A DNA stretch of 7,101 bases from the NCBI GenBank assembly GCA_902478395.1, contig CABSKZ010000141.1, positions 1 through 7,101 of the forward strand, read 5' to 3'. Each line of letters begins with the position of its first letter. Position 1 is the stretch's first letter. The DNA comes from an uncultured Eubacteriales bacterium. Its GTDB lineage: Bacteria; Bacillota; Clostridia; UBA1381; UBA9506. A program made the position numbers and the translations under genes. The notes below the pieces were generated by a model that was not told the DNA's origin, did not search any database, and saw only the letters and a program-made list of their open reading frames with translations. Below are positions 1-5,770 of this stretch, one piece after another.

Positions 1-177
1 CAATACGATAACAGCCGCTTTTTTGCCAAGCGTACGAAGCGTGTTTGTTGCCCCCGCATTTCCGCTTCCTTTGGTCCTGATATCGACTCCCATACATTTT
101 CCTACGATTACAGACGTGTTGATACTCCCCAGAAGATAGCCCATTAACAGGCATCCCAATAACAATACGTAAAACAT
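1..177 (-). CDS. plsY: Glycerol-3-phosphate acyltransferase PlsY, N-terminal 59 residues (cut by window edge)
   Basis: PlsY is an integral membrane enzyme that transfers an acyl group from acyl-phosphate to sn-glycerol-3-phosphate, the first step of phospholipid synthesis in most Gram-positive bacteria. The visible part starts [20 protein letters not shown], a first hydrophobic segment ending in the family's GSI loop. It continues through [10 protein letters not shown] to the diagnostic GSGNAGATN motif (about residues 43-51) and LRTLGKK. Here the GSI is followed by N where the family usually has P. The ATG at 177 has a strong GGAGGGG site a few bases upstream. The gene is the last visible member of a minus-strand series, 24 bp after der, so it is probably co-transcribed. 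The rest, about two thirds of a typical PlsY, lies beyond the left edge. Family assignment is firm. Confidence 0.93.
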   Translation of the reverse strand, partial: MFYVLLLGCLLMGYLLGSINTSVIVGKCMGVDIRTKGSGNAGATNTLRTLGKKAAVIVL

Positions 178-201
178 AGCCCCCTCCAATGTTTACAAAA
201 A

Positions 202-1539
202 TTATTCTCTGCTGCCTTTGTCCTCGCCGCGTTCCCGGACCACAAACCGTACCGGTGTCCCCTCCAGTCCGAAAACGCTTCGAATCTGGTTTTCCAGATA
301 CCGCAAATAGGAAAAGTGCATCAGTTCCTTGTTGTTCACAAACACAACGAACGTTGGCGGCTTTGTCCCCGCCTGCGTCATATAATAAATTTTCAGCCGT
401 TTACCCTTGTCAGACGGCGGCTGCACCTTCATGGTCGCTTCATTTAAGACGTCATTTAACATGCCTGTTTTAATCCGCATCGCGTTCTGTTCACTGACAA
501 ACCGCGCCAGTTCAAACAGCTTGGGAATCCGTTGTCCAGTCAGGGCTGAAATAAACACCACAGGTGCATATTGCATGAAGGAAAGCTCATCCAGCACATC
601 AAGCCGGAATTGCTTCATGGTGTTGGTATCCTTCTCTATCAGATCCCACTTGTTCACCGCGATAACGGAAGCCTTCCCCTGCTCATGCGCATATCCGGCA
701 ATTTTCGAATCCTGTTCCGAAACACCCTGGGATGCGTCAATCACAATCACACACACGTCGCAGCGGTCAATCGCCGCTAAAGAGCGGATGACACTGTATC
801 GCTCCACGCCTTCGTCTACCTTGCCGCGCTTGCGCATACCGGCCGTGTCAATCAGGGTATAGGTGACGCCGTCTTTCACAAATTCCGTATCGATAGCATC
901 ACGAGTCGTCCCTGCTATGTCACTGACTATGACGCGTTCTTCCCCCAAAATTTTATTGATTAAAGAAGATTTCCCCGCGTTTGGTTTTCCAACCACCGCA
1001 ATCCGAAGGGTTTCCCCCTCTTCTTCGCTATCTGTGTTCTCTGGCAGCAGTGCGCATACCTCGTCCAGCAAATCCCCAACGCCAAGCCCGTGAACCGCTG
1101 AAATTGGCATTGGGTCACCGATGCCCAGATTATAGAACTCATAGAGCTCCGGCGGAATCGTCCGCATATTGTCAACCTTGTTGACCGCCAGAACAACCGG
1201 TTTCCCAGATTTCATCAGCATTGCCGCCACATCCATGTCTGTGGCCAGCACACCGTCTGCAAGATTCGTCAGCAAGATGATGACATCCGCATGGTCTATC
1301 GCCATTTCCGCCTGCATCCGCATTCCGGACAGGATAACATCATCATTTTTCGGTTCAATTCCTCCGGTATCAATCATTAAAAATTCACGTCCGGCCCATT
1401 CCGCCTCCATATAGATTCTGTCCCGCGTGACCCCCGGCGTATCATCCACAATGGAAACCCGTTCCCCAACAATTTTATTAAACAACGTGGACTTTCCCAC
1501 ATTTGGCCGTCCAACAATTGCAACTGCCGCTTTTCCCAT
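202..1539 (-). CDS. der: Ribosome-assembly GTPase Der (EngA)
   Basis: Der is an essential GTPase with two tandem G domains that acts in late 50S subunit assembly in the cytoplasm. From the ATG at 1539 the protein is 445 residues, normal for the family. G domain 1 shows GRPNVGKS (10-17), DTPGVTRD (33-40), DTGG (57-60) and NKVD (120-123). G domain 2 shows GKPNAGKS (184-191), an AGTTRD switch (209-214), DTAG (231-234) and NKWD (296-299). A C-terminal KH-like domain follows and contains KIYYMTQAGTKPPTFVVFVN. The second P-loop has A where V is common, which the Walker A pattern tolerates. A TTG two codons upstream (1545) is open in frame, but the GAGG site lies only 1 nt from it and 7 nt from the ATG, so the ATG is chosen. 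It sits 24 bp after the radical SAM gene and 24 bp before plsY. Confidence 0.97.
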   Translation of the reverse strand: MGKAAVAIVGRPNVGKSTLFNKIVGERVSIVDDTPGVTRDRIYMEAEWAGREFLMIDTGGIEPKNDDVILSGMRMQAEMAIDHADVIILLTNLADGVLATDMDVAAMLMKSGKPVVLAVNKVDNMRTIPPELYEFYNLGIGDPMPISAVHGLGVGDLLDEVCALLPENTDSEEEGETLRIAVVGKPNAGKSSLINKILGEERVIVSDIAGTTRDAIDTEFVKDGVTYTLIDTAGMRKRGKVDEGVERYSVIRSLAAIDRCDVCVIVIDASQGVSEQDSKIAGYAHEQGKASVIAVNKWDLIEKDTNTMKQFRLDVLDELSFMQYAPVVFISALTGQRIPKLFELARFVSEQNAMRIKTGMLNDVLNEATMKVQPPSDKGKRLKIYYMTQAGTKPPTFVVFVNNKELMHFSYLRYLENQIRSVFGLEGTPVRFVVRERGEDKGSRE

Positions 1540-1546
1540 ATACAAA

Positions 1547-1552
1547 CCTCGC
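1547..1552 (-). promoter_or_regulatory. Ribosome binding site of der
   Basis: The minus strand reads GCGAGG followed by a 7-nt spacer and the ATG at 1539. This spacing decides the start: the upstream in-frame TTG at 1545 would leave only 1 nt between the site and the start codon. Confidence 0.75.
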
Positions 1553-1563
1553 TTTATCTTCTG

Positions 1564-2877
1564 TCAAACCGTCAAGCCCAGCGCCTTCTGCAAAAAATCA
1601 TATCCGTCGTTATCGACGGGAACAATTTTTGTGTTCAGTGCGCGTTCCGCCTCTTCTACCGTAATATCGTCGAGAAAAACTGGTTCATCCGCCTTGAGCA
1701 TACACTTTGTAATCAACAGGCGGTCAAACTGTTTTCCCCGCAGCTGTGCAATCAAATCCGCGCCACAAAGCAAGCCGGAAACCGTCACCTTCTCCCCAAA
1801 GAAATGATTGACAATTTTATAAACCTTAATATCGATCTTATTATACCTCATTTTAATGGATTGTACCAGCCCATTTATAAAATTATATGCCAACACGCCT
1901 GTAGCAATACCGATTTTTATATTTCCAGGAGATTCTGTATTGGAAGCAAGCGCTTCGTCAAACTCCTCCCGCATGCTTGCAATCAGCCCTACACCGTTTT
2001 CAATCTGCGGAAAATCCTCATAGCATTCCGCATTTGGCACCGGCTGGTTTCCCACAATATAAAACTCATCACTCAAATATACGAGCCTAGAGCCTTTGTC
2101 CGCCAGCAGCTTGTCCTGCCAGGCTTCAACCTGGCGAATGACTTCCCGGCAGTCCTCCTGTTTGAATTCCTCTAAAGGATACAAGCCATCGCGGTATTTG
2201 GTAAGGCCGACTGGAACGACCGAGATACTCTGCATCATCGGAAAATATGCACTACACTCGCTGATGGTGCGATCAAGCTCCGCCCCGTCGTTAATCCCCT
2301 TGCACAGTACAATCTGCATATTCATACGGATACAATTATCAAAAAGCAGCCTGATGTAGTCCATCACGCGGTCCGCATTGCGGTTATGCAGCATTTTTTT
2401 TCTCAGTTCCATATTGGTTGTATGAATAGAGATGTTAACAGGAGAAATCCGGTAGCGAATCAGCCGTTCAATATCCTCCCGTTTCATATTCGTCAGCGTA
2501 ACATAGTTTCCATATAAAAAGGATAGGCGTGAATCATCGTCCTTGAAATACAAGGATTCCCGCATATTCGGGGGAAGCTGGTCGATAAAGCAGAAAACAC
2601 ACTTGTTCGCACAGCTTTTCGGACTGTCAAACAGCATATTCTTGAAATTGATTCCCAAATCCTCCATATCTTCATTGAAAATTTCAAATTCATAGATTTC
2701 CCCATTGCTTTTTTGAACCGTCAATACGATTTCCTCATTAGCAGCCAGGAACTGGTAGTCAAGATAATCTACAATATCCGTTCCATTAATTCGGCACACT
2801 ACGTCGCCTTTCTCAATCCCAAGGTCGCCTGCAATACTGTCGGGGTCTACACTGTCCACCACCGCCCGGTATTTCAT
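1564..2877 (-). CDS. PDZ / radical SAM / DUF512 family protein
   Basis: This 437-residue protein matches a conserved family in Clostridia and Cyanobacteria with an N-terminal PDZ-like domain, a radical SAM core and a C-terminal DUF512 domain; its substrate is not established to my knowledge. The PDZ-like part covers about residues 1-65 (VDPDSIAGDLGIEKGDVVCRING). The cluster motif is C89, C93, C96 (CANKCVFCFIDQLP), a canonical CX3CX2C that binds a 4Fe-4S cluster and S-adenosylmethionine. The core continues with YVTLTN, SPVNISIHTTN and QIVLCKGINDG. The DUF512 region includes SDEFYIVGNQPVP, YEDFPQIENGVG and, near the end, a GKQFDRLLITKCML segment. GGGAGGTGA stands 9 nt (measured from GGAGG) before the ATG, a near-ideal ribosome site. 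Its position directly before der is common in Clostridia and hints at a ribosome or tRNA link, but that is inference. Confidence 0.93.
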   Translation of the reverse strand: MKYRAVVDSVDPDSIAGDLGIEKGDVVCRINGTDIVDYLDYQFLAANEEIVLTVQKSNGEIYEFEIFNEDMEDLGINFKNMLFDSPKSCANKCVFCFIDQLPPNMRESLYFKDDDSRLSFLYGNYVTLTNMKREDIERLIRYRISPVNISIHTTNMELRKKMLHNRNADRVMDYIRLLFDNCIRMNMQIVLCKGINDGAELDRTISECSAYFPMMQSISVVPVGLTKYRDGLYPLEEFKQEDCREVIRQVEAWQDKLLADKGSRLVYLSDEFYIVGNQPVPNAECYEDFPQIENGVGLIASMREEFDEALASNTESPGNIKIGIATGVLAYNFINGLVQSIKMRYNKIDIKVYKIVNHFFGEKVTVSGLLCGADLIAQLRGKQFDRLLITKCMLKADEPVFLDDITVEEAERALNTKIVPVDNDGYDFLQKALGLTV

Positions 2878-2910
2878 CCGCCTTCACCTCCCGCCTATTT
2901 CTTGAATACA

Positions 2911-2945
2911 AAAATAGAGAAGGGCCATTGCTCCTTCTCTATTTT
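2911..2945 (-). terminator. Rho-independent terminator or attenuator after rpmF
   Basis: A perfect 13-bp inverted repeat (2911-2923 with 2933-2945) encloses a 9-nt loop. On the minus strand the stem ends in a run of U (TATTTTTGTATT), the layout of an intrinsic terminator. It starts 16 bp after the rpmF stop and ends 33 bp before the radical SAM start. No -35/-10 pair is evident in those 33 bp, so leaky termination that lets some RNA polymerase through is the likely arrangement. The stem is A/T-rich at its base and G/C-rich near the loop. Confidence 0.85.
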
Positions 2946-2961
2946 AATAAGCAATCCAATA

Positions 2962-3144
2962 TTACGCCTGCGCTTCTTTTACAACTTCTTTACCGTTGTA
3001 GTAACCACAAGCCTTACATACTCTATGAGGCATTTTATACTCGCCGCACCGCGGACAGCTTACCATGCCCGGAATTGCCAGTTTCCAGTTTGCGCGTCTT
3101 TTGTCACGTCTGGCCTTTGAGGTTTTTCTCTTAGGTACTGCCAT
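2962..3144 (-). CDS. rpmF: 50S ribosomal protein L32, zinc-binding form
   Basis: L32 is a small structural protein of the large ribosomal subunit. The 60-residue product begins [20 protein letters not shown], the family signature, and carries a zinc ribbon of four cysteines, C30-X2-C33 and C43-X2-C46, so it is the zinc-containing form. Starts further upstream are open in frame but would add residues unlike any L32 and read through the ribosome site. The chosen ATG at 3144 has AGGGGGTG 7 nt upstream, and that site overlaps the TAG stop of yceD, with 13 bp between the genes. This suggests translational coupling with yceD. The C-terminus ends [10 protein letters not shown] terminator hairpin follows at once. 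In many Bacillota plsX follows rpmF; here it does not. Confidence 0.98.
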   Translation of the reverse strand: MAVPKRKTSKARRDKRRANWKLAIPGMVSCPRCGEYKMPHRVCKACGYYNGKEVVKEAQA

Positions 3145-3157
3145 CTTGCTACACCCC

Positions 3158-3664
3158 CTACTTTTCTTCCAACAATTTTTTGAGTCCCGCCATCCTGGGG
3201 TCAATTTCATCCTGCTCACAGTGGCAGACCGTCGTATTCAGGTCGGCACCGCAGACCGGACAAAGTCCCTTGCAGTCCTCTTTACATAAATATCTGAAAG
3301 ATAAATTAACTAAAATATTGCTTTCAATAATCTCTGACAGGTCAATGGTATGCCCTTCAAACAGGACAACCGCGTCCCGGTCCGACACCCCGTCCATACT
3401 GCTAACGAGTGTTTCAGAAAAGTCAATATCAAACTCCCTGACCAGTTCCTTCATACATCTGGCGCACGGAACCCGAAAGGTGCCGCTTACATTTGCCTCA
3501 AGTTCCAGAACATCTCCAACGTTGGTAATTGTTCCTTTTACATACACATCGTCGTTAAAAACCGGTTCTCCTTCAGGCAAGGTTGTGTTTGGAAAATCCA
3601 CTTTTGAATCCAGTATGACAGACGCGCCCTCTGTTTTTAAAATAGCGGAAACATCACATAACAA
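3158..3664 (-). CDS. yceD: YceD / DUF177 family protein (23S rRNA accumulation), cysteine-rich form
   Basis: YceD proteins are encoded beside rpmF across bacteria and are linked to 23S rRNA accumulation and L32; the molecular mechanism is not settled. From a TTG start at 3664 the product is 168 residues and begins [13 protein letters not shown], which matches the usual family N-terminus (M-hydrophobic-x-D-L/V-S). It shows [10 protein letters not shown] (C67, C70) and a C-terminal cysteine cluster at C127, C131, C135, C138, C147 and C149 ([12 protein letters not shown]), probably a metal site. A GTG at 3688 is open in frame but lies at the predicted transcription start, so it would have no leader or ribosome site. 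GGGAG 8 nt before the TTG supports the shorter form. The gene is the first in a transcript with rpmF. Confidence 0.93.
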   Translation of the reverse strand: MLCDVSAILKTEGASVILDSKVDFPNTTLPEGEPVFNDDVYVKGTITNVGDVLELEANVSGTFRVPCARCMKELVREFDIDFSETLVSSMDGVSDRDAVVLFEGHTIDLSEIIESNILVNLSFRYLCKEDCKGLCPVCGADLNTTVCHCEQDEIDPRMAGLKKLLEEK

Positions 3665-3672
3665 TATAATCA

Positions 3673-3677
3673 CTCCC
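3673..3677 (-). promoter_or_regulatory. Ribosome binding site that sets the TTG start of yceD
   Basis: On the minus strand GGGAG (within GGGAGTGA) precedes the TTG at 3664 by 8 nt. No comparable site stands before the alternative GTG at 3688. Confidence 0.75.
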
Positions 3678-3693
3678 AAACAACGCACTATAC

Positions 3694-3722
3694 ATTATAT
3701 CTTGTTGCAATCAGCTTGTCAA
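3694..3722 (-). promoter_or_regulatory. Consensus sigma-A promoter of yceD-rpmF
   Basis: The minus strand carries a -35 TTGACA (3717-3722), a spacer of exactly 17 bp and a -10 TATAAT (3694-3699), a 12 of 12 match to the housekeeping consensus. Predicted transcription start is about 3687, giving a leader of about 22 nt before the yceD TTG. Such strength fits a ribosomal protein operon. Confidence 0.92.
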
Positions 3723-3741
3723 GACATTTTTTCCTGAATCA

Positions 3742-3760
3742 GAAAGATTTTAAATCTTTC
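3742..3760. repeat. 19-bp inverted repeat upstream of the yceD promoter
   Basis: GAAAGATTT and AAATCTTTC flank a single central T, a perfect 9-1-9 palindrome. It lies 20 bp upstream of the -35 box of the yceD-rpmF promoter and 57 bp past the URO-D stop. It has almost no loop and no adjoining U-run, so a protein-binding site is more likely than a terminator. The region 3761-3816 holds nothing else I can support apart from a short TTTTATAAAA palindrome near 3799-3808. Confidence 0.55.
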
Positions 3761-3816
3761 ACCGGTCGACAGGCTGCTAAATTTACATTAGGCCCTCATT
3801 TTATAAAACAAATAAA

Positions 3817-4791
3817 TCACAGGCATTCATTTGCCAGCTTCCTTGCAAGATCAAACGCGAATATCAATTCCTCTATTGAGCAATGCTCCTGTACAAAATG
3901 GGTTGTGCAGCAAATCCAGCGCTTTCCCTTTAATATGCTGAACACCCTGCGGATTTCCCGTTCTAACCGCTCAAGATCTTCGAACCCCAGTGCAGATTGT
4001 ACACAGATGCCGCCGAGTATTCCCAGTTTATCCTGATATTTATCCAGATACAGGGAATATGGCATGTTTGCGTTCTCCTGCCAGGGATGAATAAAATCGT
4101 ATCCAATCTCTACAATACTGTCCAGCGCTGAGGCGATACAGCCATCACTGTGCAGACTCAGCAGTACGCCGTCATGCTTTTTCACGTTTTCCGCCATCTG
4201 TTTATGATAGGGAAAAATCAATTCGCGAAACATATCGTAGCTGAACATCAGCGAGTTTTGCGAGCCCCAATCGTCTGACACGTGTATACCGTCCACACCC
4301 AGCTCCATCATGTGGTTGGCAACTTGCTTGTTCCACTCTACCTGCCGCTCGTACACCGCTTTCAGTTCGTCCGGATACAGCGCCAAATACATGAGATGAT
4401 TTTCAATTCCAAACGGCCCATTCAAGCACTCGAAAATCCCTTCAGATTGGATATAGCAGTATCGATTTCTCTCCCGATGGTGCTTCAATGCAACAATCAC
4501 ATTCTGATAGTCTTCCATCCGGTTCGGATCCTCCATTGGAAGTTCCAGCAACACCTCCGGCGTAATTTCTATTCCGGACCTGCGCAGCTCCGCCAACTTG
4601 TCGTTGTTATATGGTCTTGGTCCCCCGAAAATATGTGCCATATCAAATTCGTAGTGGTCCTCAAAATTTTCAACAGACCCAAATCTCTCCGAAATCTGCT
4701 GTTCCAGATTTGCACGCACCCAGCCATACAACGGCGTACGCCCCGGGTTTTCCCCTTTTATAGTCTTTATTACTAGTTCTTTTGATGTCAT
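3817..4791 (-). CDS. Uroporphyrinogen decarboxylase (URO-D) superfamily protein, probable methyltransferase-like enzyme
   Basis: The 324-residue protein has the TIM-barrel pattern of the URO-D/MtaA superfamily, which includes heme-pathway decarboxylases and corrinoid-dependent methyltransferases. Visible landmarks are the N-terminal MTSKELVIKTIKGENPGRTP, GPFGIENHLMYLALYPDEL (125-143), the VDGIHVSDDWGSQNSLMFS strand and loop (166-184), LLSLHSDGCIA (210-220), GYDFIHPWQENANMP (230-244) and a C-terminal block with C294, C295, H298 and C304. Zinc methyltransferases of this fold often have HxC at the 214 position; here it is HSDG followed by C218. It is not a likely true HemE: no other heme genes are near, and it lacks the usual N-terminal arginine-rich substrate motif. 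No corrinoid protein gene is adjacent. The substrate is unknown. Ribosome site is weak (AAGGG about 11 nt before ATG). It is transcribed away from the AraC regulator, which probably controls it. Confidence 0.85.
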   Translation of the reverse strand: MTSKELVIKTIKGENPGRTPLYGWVRANLEQQISERFGSVENFEDHYEFDMAHIFGGPRPYNNDKLAELRRSGIEITPEVLLELPMEDPNRMEDYQNVIVALKHHRERNRYCYIQSEGIFECLNGPFGIENHLMYLALYPDELKAVYERQVEWNKQVANHMMELGVDGIHVSDDWGSQNSLMFSYDMFRELIFPYHKQMAENVKKHDGVLLSLHSDGCIASALDSIVEIGYDFIHPWQENANMPYSLYLDKYQDKLGILGGICVQSALGFEDLERLEREIRRVFSILKGKRWICCTTHFVQEHCSIEELIFAFDLARKLANECL

Positions 4792-4815
4792 TGTCCCACT
4801 TTCCCTTCATTATAC

Positions 4816-4844
4816 TTGCTATTTATTATAGCATGGGCTATAAT
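4816..4844 (+). promoter_or_regulatory. Sigma-A promoter of the AraC-type regulator
   Basis: A -35 TTGCTA (4816-4821, 4 of 6 consensus), a 17-bp spacer and a perfect -10 TATAAT (4839-4844) lie upstream of the regulator. Predicted start is near 4851, with a leader of about 39 nt before the ATG at 4890. The -10 lies inside the right arm of the inverted repeat 4823-4846. Confidence 0.75.
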
Positions 4845-4846
4845 AA
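4823..4846. repeat. Perfect 10-4-10 inverted repeat in the divergent control region
   Basis: TTATTATAGC and GCTATAATAA are exact reverse complements around ATGG. Each arm holds one TATAAT, in opposite directions, so the repeat coincides with both promoter cores. It may be an operator, or a by-product of two mirrored -10 elements; see the finding. Confidence 0.85.
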
Positions 4847-4853
4847 GAAAAAA
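4825..4853 (-). promoter_or_regulatory. Extended -10 promoter of the URO-D family gene
   Basis: On the minus strand TGC precedes a perfect TATAAT (4825-4830), an extended -10 element. The -35 position at 17-bp spacing is TTTTTT (4848-4853), a poor match, so this promoter may need an activator. Predicted start is near 4818, about 27 nt before the ATG at 4791. Confidence 0.62.
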
Positions 4854-4873
4854 TGGTTTGTCTCATCATCTGT

Positions 4874-4880
4874 GAGGGGG
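4874..4880 (+). promoter_or_regulatory. Ribosome binding site of the AraC-type regulator
   Basis: GAGGGGG with a 9-nt spacer to the ATG at 4890. It fixes the start; earlier in-frame ATGs (for example 4782) lie upstream of the promoter. Confidence 0.8.
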
Positions 4881-4889
4881 TATTTTACC

Positions 4890-5717
4890 ATGCGTCCACA
4901 ATACGACAACGGCGCATTTCTTTTTTCCGAAAGCGAAATTTATCTAAACCGTGTTCCCGTCATTGGAGCAGGTGCTTACCACGCCCATAATTTTATTGAA
5001 ATTGCCTTTGTTGAAAGCGGCCGCGGACTGCATATTATTAACGGAAATAAGTTTCCGGTAACCGCGGGGGATATTGCCATCATCGATTATGATATCCCAC
5101 ACAAATTTATTAGCCTTGAGAATGAGACGCTCTGGATTTGCAACTGTGTATTTCAGCTTTCATTTCTGGATAAAACCCTGGAAAACAGCCGCAGCTTCCA
5201 GGATTATATTCAATTCTCCAACGAAGAATTGAATGGCTATAAATGCCTTCATACAAATGAGCATTATACCATTGCAAGCCTGTATGAAAACATGCTGATG
5301 GAGTTTAATTACAAAAAGTTGGGATATCAGAACATGCTTCGCGGATATTTACTGGAACTGTTGGTATTCCTGCTCCGGGCGGACGCTCAACTCTCCAGCA
5401 GGCACGACCCGGCGATCGAACGTGCAGCCACCTATATTATTAAGCACTATAATAAGCCCATAGAAATAGACCGTCTAGCCAAAAACGCTTTTTTGAGCAA
5501 AACGCAATTCTGCCGCAGATTCAAGCAATCTACTGGGATGACTGTAACCCATTTTTTACAAAAGGTGCGTGTAGATCAAGCGTGCCGGCTTCTGGTCACC
5601 ACCGAACGGAAGGTTCTTGATATCGCCGAAGCGGTTGGTTACAAGGATAGCAAGCATTTTTATGAGGTCTTTCACCGTTTCACAGGAAGGCGGCCGTCCG
5701 ATTTCCGAAAGTACTGA
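4890..5717 (+). CDS. AraC/XylS-family transcriptional regulator with N-terminal cupin domain
   Basis: The 275-residue protein begins MRPQYDNGAF. Residues about 25-90 form a cupin-like ligand domain (HAHNFIEIAFVESGRGLHII, then TAGDIAIIDYDIPHKF), with H31, H33, E37 and H71 in the positions typical of sugar-sensing members. Residues 175-275 are the AraC DNA-binding domain with two helix-turn-helix units: IDRLAKNAFLSKTQFCRRFK (193-212) and VLDIAEAVGYKDSKHFYEVF (242-261), then the family's end signature FTGRRPSDFRKY. Members of this type act as activators or repressors of an adjacent gene in response to a small molecule. The divergent URO-D gene is the obvious target, with interlocked promoters at 4816-4853. 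An upstream in-frame extension exists but would start before the promoter. A terminator follows 1 bp after the stop codon. The ligand cannot be told from sequence. Confidence 0.93.
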   Translation: MRPQYDNGAFLFSESEIYLNRVPVIGAGAYHAHNFIEIAFVESGRGLHIINGNKFPVTAGDIAIIDYDIPHKFISLENETLWICNCVFQLSFLDKTLENSRSFQDYIQFSNEELNGYKCLHTNEHYTIASLYENMLMEFNYKKLGYQNMLRGYLLELLVFLLRADAQLSSRHDPAIERAATYIIKHYNKPIEIDRLAKNAFLSKTQFCRRFKQSTGMTVTHFLQKVRVDQACRLLVTTERKVLDIAEAVGYKDSKHFYEVFHRFTGRRPSDFRKY

Positions 5718-5718
5718 A

Positions 5719-5760
5719 CAAAGGAGCCACTCCTGGTTTGAGTGGCTCTTTGTTTTCTTT
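5719..5760 (+). terminator. Rho-independent terminator of the AraC-type regulator
   Basis: Stem arms 5719-5732 and 5740-5752 pair over 13 bp with one bulged G, around a 7-nt loop (CTGGTTT), followed by TTTTCTTT. The reverse strand has only a weak T-run (TTTGTTC), so it may act partly in both directions, since spoVAD converges from the right and stops at 5771. Confidence 0.92.
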
Positions 5761-5770
5761 AGATTAATTT

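Noticed and set aside
1427..1807. Plus-strand open frame spanning the der / radical SAM junction
   Set aside because: It is antisense to two conserved genes with no start signal of its own.
3145..3219. N-terminal extension of L32 by 25 residues
   Set aside because: The extra residues are a frame-shifted reading of the yceD end and its ribosome site; L32 starts MAVPKRK in nearly all bacteria.
3180..3737. A 185-residue plus-strand open frame
   Set aside because: It lies antisense across yceD and its promoter, and the composition is that of a reverse-strand shadow.
3742..3760. Reading the palindrome past the URO-D gene as its terminator
   Set aside because: It has a 1-nt centre, only two G/C pairs per arm and no adjoining U-run on the minus strand, so it would make a poor hairpin.
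4282..4776. A 164-residue plus-strand open frame opposite the URO-D gene
   Set aside because: It is antisense to a clear protein family member, has no ribosome site and shows no domain pattern.
3817..4791. Calling the URO-D family gene hemE
   Set aside because: The protein lacks the N-terminal substrate-binding pattern of true uroporphyrinogen decarboxylases, and there are no heme genes nearby.
4782..4889. N-terminal extension of the AraC-type regulator to an ATG at 4782
   Set aside because: That start is upstream of the promoter and overlaps the URO-D start codon; the ATG at 4890 has a strong ribosome site and yields the expected cupin N-terminus.
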